Part shown: in pieces, positions 9,176-17,045 of the stretch | How the letters are laid out: each line of letters begins with the position of its first letter | Position numbering within the stretch: the first letter of the stretch is position 1 | Assembly: GCA_947459635.1 (NCBI GenBank) | Contig: CANHEA010000014.1 | Coordinates: 1 to 44,997 of the forward strand | Direction of reading: 5' to 3' | From: Flavobacteriaceae bacterium | Lineage (GTDB): Bacteria > Bacteroidota > Bacteroidia > Flavobacteriales > Flavobacteriaceae | Length of the DNA: 44,997 nt | The notes under the pieces: model-generated | What the model was told of the DNA's origin: nothing | What the model saw: the letters and a program-made list of their open reading frames with translations, nothing else | Database searches by the model: none | Position numbers and translations under genes: made by a program

Positions 9176-11011
9176 TTATTGTAGTTCGATAATCAAAGCC
9201 GATTTAGCTTCGATGGTAATTTCATTTTTTATATCAATGGTTTTTCCAGTTAAAACCTCTTTACCTGCGGTGTAATTTTGAATGCTTTCTTGAAATCTAT
9301 TGGTCTTGATGGTTTGTGTTTTGGAACTGTTGTTTAGCATTACCATCACCGACTTGGTGTCTGTGTATCGAAAATAAACATAGACATTGTTCTCAGGAAC
9401 ATAATGTTTCATTTTGCCAAAATGTACTGCGTCGTTGGTTTTTCTCCACTGCAATAATTGGGATGTAAAATCGAAAAATTGTTTTTGTTGGGAAGTTCTA
9501 CCAGAGTTGGTGAAGGCGTTGTTTGAATCTCCGTTCCAACCGCCAGGAAAATCTTGTCGGATGGCCGCGTCACCGCTTTTATCTTTATTGCCGGACATGC
9601 CGATTTCGGAACCATAATATAGTTGTGGAATACCACGAACTGTAGCTATAAGCGTCATTCCCAATTGGTATTTCTTGAAGTCATTCTTATAGATTTCATT
9701 AAATCTCATCGTATCATGATTCTCTAGAAAAGTCATGATGCTGTTCGGATTCGGATATAAAAAGTCGTTTGTAAAATTGTCATAGACTTTAATCAAGCCT
9801 TTGTCCCAAGAAGATTCGTCTTCATTAAAGACATTTCCAACAGCGTCGTGCAGTGTAAAATCCATGACGCTTGGTAAATTAGAATTATAGCTTTGAATAG
9901 CGCCAATTTTACTATCTTTTTGCCAATACGCCATTTGCGCTTGGTCGTGCATCCAAACTTCTCCGACGATATTAAAATAGGGATATTCATTCAAGATGGA
10001 TCGGCACCATTTTGAGATTCCAGCTTTGTCATTGTAAGAAAAAGTGTCCACTCGAAATCCATCTAAATCCGCGTATTCAATCCACCAAATTGCGTTTTGG
10101 ATGAGGTAATTAAGCAAAAGCGGATTCGATTGATTGAGATCTGGCATCGATTTTACGAACCATCCGTCCATGCAGTGTTCCGCATCGACAGTACTAGCAT
10201 TGATGTCGAACTGCGTTGTCATTCTATAATTCGATTGCGTAAATGTCGGGAACTGATGCACCCAATCATTTGATGGTAAATCCTTAATCATCCAGTGACG
10301 CCATCCCCAGTGATTGGTCACATAATCCATGATGTTTTTCATGCCACGTTGGTGCAATTCGTTGCTCAATCGCAAATAATCTTCATTGGTTCCGTAACGC
10401 GGATCTATTTTGTACACATCTGATTGTCCGTAGCCATGGTACGAATAGGTTTCGTCATTGTCTTCACAAAGTGGTGTTGCCCAAACCGATGTGGCACCTA
10501 ATTCTTTGATATAATCTAGATTCTTAATGATGCCTTCAATATCGCCGCCGTGTCTGCCGCCAGGTAGCGAACGATTTCCTTTTTCAGATACCGAATTATC
10601 GCTGTCGTTTTTCGGATTTCCGTTTGCAAAACGATCCGACATGATGAGATAGATGACATCAGAAGCATCATACCCTTTGCGTAAGGCGGAATTTTTCTTA
10701 CGGTTTTTGAGGTTGTATTGTTGTGAAAAAGTTTTGTTATTATTCTTGAAGGTAAATGTTAGCTCTTGCGCTTGCAGATTTTCTGTGTCGATGGTTACGA
10801 AAAGATAGTTTGCGTTTTCGGTTTTTTGAACATTTTTTATGGCGATACCATTGGATACTTCCACCGAATTTTGGGCAATATTTTTTCCATAGAACATAAT
10901 TTGCAAATCGGTGTTGTGCATGCCGACATACCAAAATGGCGGTTCCATTTTTTCTACTTGTGCTGTTAGCGAAGCAGAAAGTAATCCCAGAAAAAGTATC
11001 CATTTATTCAT
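9176..11011 (-). CDS. SusA-like GH13 neopullulanase/cyclomaltodextrinase
   Basis: Periplasmic GH13 enzyme expected to cut imported maltodextrins or cyclodextrins. The 611-residue precursor has a signal peptide (about 1-18). An N-terminal beta-sandwich then begins EKMEPPFWYVGMHNTDLQIM, as in cyclomaltodextrinase N-domains and B. thetaiotaomicron SusA. The barrel contains MSDRFANGN, DYVTNHWG, DGFRVDTFSYND (nucleophile Asp322), NIVGEVW (acid/base Glu351) and FLENHDTMRF (Asp433). A C-terminal beta domain of about 80 residues follows. The symbol susA is not assigned because only resemblance, not orthology, is visible. An intrinsic terminator ends about 10 bases before its ATG, separating it from the GH65 gene and possibly lowering its expression relative to the upstream genes. 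Confidence 0.9.
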   Translation of the reverse strand: MNKWILFLGLLSASLTAQVEKMEPPFWYVGMHNTDLQIMFYGKNIAQNSVEVSNGIAIKNVQKTENANYLFVTIDTENLQAQELTFTFKNNNKTFSQQYNLKNRKKNSALRKGYDASDVIYLIMSDRFANGNPKNDSDNSVSEKGNRSLPGGRHGGDIEGIIKNLDYIKELGATSVWATPLCEDNDETYSYHGYGQSDVYKIDPRYGTNEDYLRLSNELHQRGMKNIMDYVTNHWGWRHWMIKDLPSNDWVHQFPTFTQSNYRMTTQFDINASTVDAEHCMDGWFVKSMPDLNQSNPLLLNYLIQNAIWWIEYADLDGFRVDTFSYNDKAGISKWCRSILNEYPYFNIVGEVWMHDQAQMAYWQKDSKIGAIQSYNSNLPSVMDFTLHDAVGNVFNEDESSWDKGLIKVYDNFTNDFLYPNPNSIMTFLENHDTMRFNEIYKNDFKKYQLGMTLIATVRGIPQLYYGSEIGMSGNKDKSGDAAIRQDFPGGWNGDSNNAFTNSGRTSQQKQFFDFTSQLLQWRKTNDAVHFGKMKHYVPENNVYVYFRYTDTKSVMVMLNNSSKTQTIKTNRFQESIQNYTAGKEVLTGKTIDIKNEITIEAKSALIIELQ

Positions 11012-11020
11012 TGTAGTAAA

Positions 11021-11056
11021 AATAAAAAACCTGAAAGCAATTCAGTTTTCAGGTTT
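11021..11056 (-). terminator. Intrinsic terminator between GH65 and SusA-like genes
   Basis: Read on the minus strand, a perfect 10-bp stem (arms at 11047-11056 and 11027-11036, AAACCTGAAA paired with TTTCAGGTTT, 10-base loop) is followed at once by a run of T. It lies directly after the GH65 stop and before the SusA-like start at 11011, inside what otherwise looks like one operon. Confidence 0.75.
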
Positions 11057-11066
11057 AGTTTAGTAA

Positions 11067-13370
11067 TTATACCGTCACTAAATTGTTAGGTTCTACCAAA
11101 ATTTCTTTTCCATTGACATTAACGGTGATTTCAGTATTTCCTTCCAAAACAAAATTCGTTTGATTTTGAGTGACCGCCACTTTTAGAATTTGATTTCTAA
11201 AATTGATTTTGAAAGAGTAGCCATTCCATTCTTTAGGAATTCGTGGCGAAAAATGAAGCGTGTCATGCTTGATTCGCATGCCACCAAAACCTTCCACGAT
11301 GCTCATCCAAGTTCCTGCCATGGAGGTGATGTGACAACCTTCTTCTACTTCTTTGTTATAGTCGTCTAGATCTAATCGTGAAGTTCTTAAATAGAAGGTA
11401 TAGGCCATTTCCATTTTGTCTAATGCTGCGGCTTGGATGGAGTGAACGCAAGGAGAAAGTGAACTTTCATGAACTGTAAACGATTCATAGAATTCAAAAT
11501 TTCGATGCAATTCTTCTTTAGAGAAATGATCTTCGAAGAAGTAAAAGCACTGCAATACGTCGGCTTGCTTGATATAAGGGGAACGTAGTATGCGATCCCA
11601 AGACCATTTTTGATTGATAGGACGTTGACTTTTATCCAGGTCAGCAACGCGCACCAATTCTTTGTCGAGGAAACCATCTTGTTGCAAGAATACGTCATAT
11701 TCTTCCGAATAAGGGAAGTACATATGATCCGCTACTTTTTTCCATCCATCTAATTCATAGTCTGAAATGTTGGTCTTGGCCGTGATTCTTTTATAATCAG
11801 AAGGATATTCAGCAGCGACTTTTTGAATTTGTTCCGCCGTATATTCTAAACACCATTTCGCAATATAGTTGGTGTAGAAGTTATTGTTGACGTTGTTCTC
11901 ATATTCATTCGGGCCTGTAACTCCCAAAATCATATATTGATTTCTTTGAGTCGATAGTGTCGCTCTTTGATGCCAAAAACGCGCAATTCCGATGAGTACT
12001 TCCAGTCCTTTTTCTGGAATGTATGAGTAGTCTCCCGTGTATCTGTGGTAATTGAAAATCGCAAAGGCAATGGCTCCATTTCTGTGTATTTCTTCGAAAG
12101 TGATTTCCCATTCGTTATGACATTCTTCGCCATTCATGGTCACCATAGGATAGAGCGCTGCGCCGTTTTTGAAACCTAATTTTGTTGCATTTTCAATCGC
12201 TTTGTCTAATTGGTTGTAGCGATAAGTCAATAGATTTCTTGCGACATGCTGGTCTTTGGTTGCCATATAAAAAGGAATGCAATAGGCTTCTGTATCCCAG
12301 TAAGTCGAGCCTCCATACTTTTCACCAGTAAATCCTTTAGGTCCAATATTCAATCTAGAATCTTTGCCTAAGTAGGTTTGATTTAATTGAAAAATATTGA
12401 ATCGGATGCCTTGTTGCGCTTTGACGTCACCTTCGATGGTGATATCTGACATTTCCCAAATTTTCGCCCAAGCATCAATTTGGTCTTGCAATAATTGATC
12501 GTAACCAATTGTACCGGCAGCTTGAATGGCTTTTTCGGCGCCAAGTTGCGTATTTTCGTGATTTAGCGAAACCGCATAACCTCCTATTTTTTGAATAGAT
12601 GAAGTGCCGTTTTGCGCTACGGCAACGGTGTAAGTGAATTGTATTTTGTCTTTGCTTGCGTCGATTTTTTCAGGCAGCATTTTCACATCTTCACCATTTA
12701 ATAGAATAGTGTTGTGCATGAAAGTAGTTGCCACAAAGTGCGTCTTTAAGGTTCTTGAAGTAACAAATCCTTGGTTGTCGGTGTTTTGAATCGCAAGGGT
12801 TTCCCAAAATTTTTCTTCCCAATTTGTATCTTCGTTGCTTATTCCGGCATCAACGTAAGGTTTGTAAGTGATTACCGCACCCTTGTTTATAGGTTTAATT
12901 TCATATTGGATGACACCAACTTCGTCGATATCTAAAGAAAGAAAGCGGCGGACATTTACAGCAATAACAGTATCATTTTTAAGCGTTGCTTCGAAGGAGC
13001 GGTTATACCAACCTTCTTTCATGTTTAATTCTCTGCGAAAGTGAGCAACATTTGTGCAATGGTTTAAATCAAAATTCTCCCCATTAATTTCAATGTCAAT
13101 TCCAATCCAATTTGGTGCATTGAGTACTTTGGCAAAATATTCTGGATAACCATTTTTCCACCAGCCCACTTTGGTTTTGTCAGGGTAGTAAACACCAGCG
13201 ATATAACTTCCTTGAAAAGTTTCATTAGTGTAGCTTTCTTCAAAATTGGCACGTTGACCCATGGCTCCGTTTCCAATGCTAAAGAGACTTTCGGATGATT
13301 TAACCCTTTCGACATCAAATCCTTCTTCTATAATTGACCAATTGTCTGGTTGAATATAATCTTGATTCAT
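11067..13370 (-). CDS. GH65 maltose phosphorylase
   Basis: Phosphorolysis of maltose to glucose and beta-glucose 1-phosphate in the cytoplasm. The 767-residue protein has no signal peptide. The N-terminal beta domain contains SLFSIGNGAMGQRANFEE. The (alpha/alpha)6 domain contains the substrate-binding KYGGSTYWDTEAYCIPFY and the catalytic-acid motif GVTGPNEYENNVNNNFYTNY (Glu489), which matches maltose phosphorylases closely. The small C-terminal beta domain ends near LVEPNNLVTV. Length fits the family. The neighbouring pgmB, whose substrate is beta-glucose 1-phosphate, supports phosphorylase rather than hydrolase activity. Kojibiose, trehalose and nigerose phosphorylases share the fold; maltose is preferred from the motif and the starch context. 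Confidence 0.9.
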   Translation of the reverse strand: MNQDYIQPDNWSIIEEGFDVERVKSSESLFSIGNGAMGQRANFEESYTNETFQGSYIAGVYYPDKTKVGWWKNGYPEYFAKVLNAPNWIGIDIEINGENFDLNHCTNVAHFRRELNMKEGWYNRSFEATLKNDTVIAVNVRRFLSLDIDEVGVIQYEIKPINKGAVITYKPYVDAGISNEDTNWEEKFWETLAIQNTDNQGFVTSRTLKTHFVATTFMHNTILLNGEDVKMLPEKIDASKDKIQFTYTVAVAQNGTSSIQKIGGYAVSLNHENTQLGAEKAIQAAGTIGYDQLLQDQIDAWAKIWEMSDITIEGDVKAQQGIRFNIFQLNQTYLGKDSRLNIGPKGFTGEKYGGSTYWDTEAYCIPFYMATKDQHVARNLLTYRYNQLDKAIENATKLGFKNGAALYPMVTMNGEECHNEWEITFEEIHRNGAIAFAIFNYHRYTGDYSYIPEKGLEVLIGIARFWHQRATLSTQRNQYMILGVTGPNEYENNVNNNFYTNYIAKWCLEYTAEQIQKVAAEYPSDYKRITAKTNISDYELDGWKKVADHMYFPYSEEYDVFLQQDGFLDKELVRVADLDKSQRPINQKWSWDRILRSPYIKQADVLQCFYFFEDHFSKEELHRNFEFYESFTVHESSLSPCVHSIQAAALDKMEMAYTFYLRTSRLDLDDYNKEVEEGCHITSMAGTWMSIVEGFGGMRIKHDTLHFSPRIPKEWNGYSFKINFRNQILKVAVTQNQTNFVLEGNTEITVNVNGKEILVEPNNLVTV

Positions 13371-13439
13371 TTTTAATAATTAATAGTTTTCAATTAAATT
13401 GACATTTCAAAACAGTTACTGCTGTTTTCTCTTTTCGTT

Positions 13440-14096
13440 TTATCTTTTTATTAATGCTTCGATGAAGCTGGTGTCCATGTAGGTGAAATCTTTGAAGATA
13501 TATTTTGCTTCGTGCAAAACTGTTGCTTCTCCGATACCAACGCTGGTCATTTTTGCAATATTTGCGGCTTGAATTCCGGCTACAGAATCTTCAAAAACAA
13601 TGGAATTTTCGTTGCTAGTGTCTAACAATCGCGCGGCTTGAATAAAAACTTCAGGGTCTGGTTTGGCGTTGGTTACATCGTTTCCGTCGACGATGGCGTC
13701 GAAATAACTAATGATTCCTGTTTTTTCCAAAATTGGTCTTGCGTTTTTACTGGCAGAACCCAAGGCAATTCCTTGATTATTTTCCTTTAGAAATTGCAAA
13801 ATTGGAATCACACCCGGCAGAATTTCACTCAAGTTCATATTGACCAAATACGAAAGATAATCTTCATTTTTTTGGATAAGCCATTTGTTTTTTTCTTCCT
13901 GACTTGCCTCTATTTTACCCAGTTCTAAAATAATATCTAAAGAACGCACACGGCTGACACCTTTTAATTGTTCGTTGTGTTCTGGCGTAAATTCAATACC
14001 AAGTTCACTAGCAATTTTTTGCCATGCGAGAAAATGATATTTTGCGGTATCTACGATTACGCCATCGAGATCAAAAATAAATGCTTTTCTATTCAT
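13440..14096 (-). CDS. pgmB: Beta-phosphoglucomutase
   Basis: Converts beta-glucose 1-phosphate to glucose 6-phosphate, feeding the GH65 product into glycolysis. A 218-residue HAD-superfamily protein; its motif I is FIFDLDGVIVDTAKYHF, with Asp9 as the phosphorylated nucleophile and Asp11 as the general acid/base. The cap-domain segment KGVSRVRSLDIIL is typical of PgmB. Motif II is LGSASKNA, and motif III/IV is NAKPDPEVF followed by IVFEDSVAGIQAA. Its start overlaps the end of the MFS transporter gene by 8 bases, and it precedes the GH65 gene by 69 bases. The pair GH65-pgmB is a standard module for phosphorolytic disaccharide use. Confidence 0.94.
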   Translation of the reverse strand: MNRKAFIFDLDGVIVDTAKYHFLAWQKIASELGIEFTPEHNEQLKGVSRVRSLDIILELGKIEASQEEKNKWLIQKNEDYLSYLVNMNLSEILPGVIPILQFLKENNQGIALGSASKNARPILEKTGIISYFDAIVDGNDVTNAKPDPEVFIQAARLLDTSNENSIVFEDSVAGIQAANIAKMTSVGIGEATVLHEAKYIFKDFTYMDTSFIEALIKR

Positions 14097-15618
14097 TGAT
14101 CACAATTTTTGATTTGTCATTTATTGTTAATGAAATAATACCGGCGGTAATCATTGAAGCTCCTCCAATGAATAGTGCATAAATCGGTTCGCTGTTGAAA
14201 AATTGAGATACTAAAAATCCAAGGATAGACGCTGCAACCAATTGTGGAATTACGATGAAGAAGTTAAAAACACCCATATAATATCCCATTTTGCTCGAAG
14301 GCAAAGCACCAGATAGCATCGCGTAGGGAATAGATAAAATGCTTGCCCATGCGATTCCGACACCAATCATAGGAAGCCATTCCATGGTGAAAACGGTTGG
14401 TTCTTTGATAAAATAAATAGAGATCAATCCCAATCCACCTAAAGTGAGTGCGATGAAGTGCGTAAATTTTCTACTGGTTATTTTTGCTAATAACGGTAGC
14501 AAGAACGCGGCAATAGCGGCGATTAAGTTATAATTGGCAAACATTTCGCCGACTTGGTTTGCGCCAGTGTTGTACGCTTCAGAAGTGGTGTCCGTGGTGC
14601 CATAGATATGTTGAGTTACTGCGAGAGTAGTATAAATCCACATCGAGAATAATGCAAACCATGAAAAGAACTGAACCCAAGCCAGTTGTTTCATGATTTT
14701 TGGCATAAATTGAAAATCGTTCATAATGGTTACGAATCCATTTTCACATTGATTTGATTTTTGAAGTAAACCAGAGATAATCATTGCAAGACCGCCCAAT
14801 CCTATTAATCCTAAAGAAAGCACATAGAGGTCTTTTTTCAAATCAAAATGATATATAGCCAAAGCGAATAAGATTCCAATACTAAAAAAGATAATTCCTT
14901 TGGTCAAATGCGATTTTCCATTGGCTTGAAACCATTCTTGAGAACGTTCTTCTTTTTCATAAGAGACTTTCTGATGACTATCAAAGGCTTCCAATTCTTC
15001 TGGAGTATATTCTTTAGAAGTGATAACCGTCCAGAGCACAGAGACTAAAAAGGCAACGCCACCAATATAAAAGGAATATTTTACAGAGTCTGGAATGATG
15101 CCGAGCGGGGCAGTGTTTTCGACGCCTAGGTGCGTTAGCATTAAAGGCAACTTAGATGCGACATAGGCTCCGATTCCGATAAAGAAACTTTGTGTAGCAA
15201 ATCCCATGGTTCTTTGATTCTCAGGAAGATTGTCGCCAACAAAAGCGCGAAAAGGTTCCATCGAAACATTGATTGACGCGTCCATTATCCACAACATTCC
15301 AGCTGCAAACCAAAGAACGGGTGAGTTGGGCATAATAAACAATGCGCCAGAGGCGAGAATAGCTCCTGCTAAAAAATAAGGTTTTCTTCGACCTAGTCGA
15401 GTCCAAGTTCTGTCTGAAAAATAACCAATTATAGGTTGTATGATCAAACCAGTTAAAGGCGCCGCAACCCAAAGAATTGGGATGTCGTCAATGTTGGCTC
15501 CTAAAGTTTGAAATATACGGCTAACATTTGAATTTTGCAGAGCAAAACCCATTTGGATTCCAAGAAATCCAAAACTCATGTTCCAGATTTGCCAGAAACT
15601 TAATCTACGCTTTTCCAT
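14089..15618 (-). CDS. MFS sugar transporter (probable maltose importer)
   Basis: Predicted inner-membrane symporter of 509 residues with 12 membrane helices. The N-terminus (FWQIWNMSFGFLGIQMGFALQNSNVSRIFQTLGA) and the loop PIIGYFSDRTWTRLGRRKPYFLAGA (MFS motif A, about 58-83) match the SLC45/GPH-like maltose and sucrose porters found in proteobacterial and flavobacterial sugar loci. A central hydrophilic stretch of about 40 residues carries acidic and lysine-rich sequence. As first gene of the arm it would carry intact maltose to the cytoplasmic GH65 enzyme, which makes maltose the likeliest cargo. The 175 bases upstream hold an inverted repeat and the 18-bp motif shared with the susC promoter. 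Confidence 0.88.
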   Translation of the reverse strand: MEKRRLSFWQIWNMSFGFLGIQMGFALQNSNVSRIFQTLGANIDDIPILWVAAPLTGLIIQPIIGYFSDRTWTRLGRRKPYFLAGAILASGALFIMPNSPVLWFAAGMLWIMDASINVSMEPFRAFVGDNLPENQRTMGFATQSFFIGIGAYVASKLPLMLTHLGVENTAPLGIIPDSVKYSFYIGGVAFLVSVLWTVITSKEYTPEELEAFDSHQKVSYEKEERSQEWFQANGKSHLTKGIIFFSIGILFALAIYHFDLKKDLYVLSLGLIGLGGLAMIISGLLQKSNQCENGFVTIMNDFQFMPKIMKQLAWVQFFSWFALFSMWIYTTLAVTQHIYGTTDTTSEAYNTGANQVGEMFANYNLIAAIAAFLLPLLAKITSRKFTHFIALTLGGLGLISIYFIKEPTVFTMEWLPMIGVGIAWASILSIPYAMLSGALPSSKMGYYMGVFNFFIVIPQLVAASILGFLVSQFFNSEPIYALFIGGASMITAGIISLTINDKSKIVINE

Positions 15619-15641
15619 TATCGTAATTTAAATTTGAATAC

Positions 15642-15660
15642 GATAAGCGCTTTGCTTATC
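15642..15660. promoter_or_regulatory. Inverted repeat in the leader of the MFS gene
   Basis: Perfect 7-bp arms GATAAGC and GCTTATC around a 5-base spacer, 24 bases ahead of the MFS start. It could be a regulator binding site or a hairpin in the message; the sequence does not decide. Confidence 0.4.
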
Positions 15661-15675
15661 AAAACTTATATTATT

Positions 15676-15693
15676 TTCGAAGTAAAGTATAAG
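15676..15693 (+). promoter_or_regulatory. 18-bp motif, copy 1 (MFS operon side)
   Basis: TTCGAAGTAAAGTATAAG, identical base for base to 16995-17012 in front of susC. It lies 58 bases before the MFS start and points away from it, whereas the susC copy points toward its gene. Orientation independence suggests a protein binding site rather than a core promoter element. Confidence 0.55.
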
Positions 15694-15793
15694 TCCTGAT
15701 AATCGGCGGTAAATATATGCTTTTTTTCTTTTCAAAAAGAAAATAACAAAAATTATCGCACTAGGTGGCGTGGTTTTTTTAGTGAAAGTCCCT

Positions 15794-16822
15794 CTATTTT
15801 AGGATCGGCGTTGATTCTCTTTGAACCAAATGCGTTTCGATAACTTCAGTAATGTATTGTTCGTTTTCCTCGTCTTCGGACTCTAATCTTTCGATTAACA
15901 TTTGAGCTGCCTTGTTGCCCATTTTGATGCCGTTTTGACTTATTGTTGTAATACTTGGGGAGGAATAATTGGAAATAATCCCATCGGTAAAACCAATGAT
16001 TGCAATGTCTTCCGGAACATTAAACTTTAGTCTTTTGGCTGTTTTAATTGCGGTAACGGCAAACAATTCGTTGACTGCAAATATCGAATCCAAGTCGTTG
16101 TTGGTAATCAGTTCTTCAATTTGGCTAGAACAATTGTCGATGTCCTCAATTTTGATAATGAGATTGTTGTTTATCGGAATGCCGTTGCTTAATAGTGCTT
16201 TGACGTAACCTTCTGTCCTAAGTTTACCAACACTAACATAATCTACGGTAGTGATTAAACCAATTTTTTTCATACCATTATTAATCAAACTTTCTACCGC
16301 TTGATAGGCGGCAAGATTGTCATCGATGATGACTTTGTCGCACAGAACGTCATTGGTGACTCTGTCAAACATAACCACTGGCATACCTTGGTTGATGACT
16401 TCGCTTATATGGTGAAAGTCCTTTCTTTGCTGGGTTTCCTTTGAAAGCGACATGATAAAACCATCAATACTACCATTGGCTAACATTTCCATATTGATGA
16501 CTTCTTTATCGAAAGATTCGTCAGATAAGCATACAATAACATTATAGCCTTTTTCATTGGCAACATGTTCAATTCCGCTAATCACCGTGGCGAAGAAATG
16601 GTGTACAATCTCTGGAATGATAATTCCGATTGTTTTTGTTTTTTTGTTTTTTAGACTTAATGCGATCAGGTTCGGTTTGTAATTATATAGCTTAGCAAAT
16701 GCCTGTACTTTTAGTCGGGTATCTTCGCTGATTTCAGAGCTATCTCTTAGTGATTTTGAAACTGTAGAAATTGAAACGTCCAATTCTTTGGCAATTTGCT
16801 TTAGGGTAACTTTTCTTTTCAT
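15794..16822 (-). CDS. LacI-family transcriptional regulator of the starch/maltose locus
   Basis: DNA-binding repressor or activator of 342 residues. The N-terminal helix-turn-helix VTLKQIAKELDVSISTVSKSLR (about 5-26) and the hinge helix around NLIALSLKNKKT (about 51-62) are typical of LacI/GalR proteins. The rest is a periplasmic-binding-protein-like effector domain starting KTIGIIIPEIVHHFF, with GFIMSLS, MPVVMFDR, GLITTVDYVSVGKLRTEGY and IAIIGFTDG strands. It sits between the two oppositely transcribed arms, so it very likely controls both. Maltose or a maltooligosaccharide is the likely effector by context only. B. thetaiotaomicron uses the unrelated membrane sensor SusR for the same task. 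Confidence 0.92.
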   Translation of the reverse strand: MKRKVTLKQIAKELDVSISTVSKSLRDSSEISEDTRLKVQAFAKLYNYKPNLIALSLKNKKTKTIGIIIPEIVHHFFATVISGIEHVANEKGYNVIVCLSDESFDKEVINMEMLANGSIDGFIMSLSKETQQRKDFHHISEVINQGMPVVMFDRVTNDVLCDKVIIDDNLAAYQAVESLINNGMKKIGLITTVDYVSVGKLRTEGYVKALLSNGIPINNNLIIKIEDIDNCSSQIEELITNNDLDSIFAVNELFAVTAIKTAKRLKFNVPEDIAIIGFTDGIISNYSSPSITTISQNGIKMGNKAAQMLIERLESEDEENEQYITEVIETHLVQRESTPILK

Positions 16823-16909
16823 TGCGATTCTGGTAATTACTATTTTCCGATTAAAGATAATTTTTATTTTCAGTAATGAAAATTTTATCCTTAAAAAATT
16901 GAATAGTAG

Positions 16910-16938
16910 TGAAAGTTTTCAACACGAAAACGTTTTCG
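16910..16938. promoter_or_regulatory. Probable LacI-family operator pair upstream of susC
   Basis: CGAAAACGTTTTCG at 16925-16938 is a perfect 14-bp palindrome with the central CG step typical of LacI-family operators. An imperfect partner, TGAAAGTTTTCA, lies at 16910-16921 with its centre 16 bp away. Both sit in the 223-base gap between the divergent regulator gene and susC, where either could be controlled. Confidence 0.55.
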
Positions 16939-16994
16939 GCATACAATTGTCGTGTGTTTTCAAGCGAAATCAAAAAATTTACTTAAATTTAACG

Positions 16995-17012
16995 TTCGAA
17001 GTAAAGTATAAG
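16995..17012 (+). promoter_or_regulatory. 18-bp motif, copy 2 (susC side)
   Basis: Exact second copy of the 18-mer found at 15676-15693. It ends 33 bases before the susC ATG, close to or within the expected transcription start region. Confidence 0.55.
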
Positions 17013-17045
17013 CTCAAAAAACGAATTCTAACTTAAACAAAATGT

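Noticed and set aside
13409..13428. Hairpin (AAAACAG/CTGTTTT) between pgmB and the GH65 gene
   Set aside because: Seven-pair A/T-rich stem without a T run on the transcribed minus strand; not convincing as a terminator.
16984..16991. TAAATTTA as a susC -7 box
   Set aside because: It lacks the final G of TAnnTTTG and has no TTG at the proper distance, so the susC promoter is left undefined.
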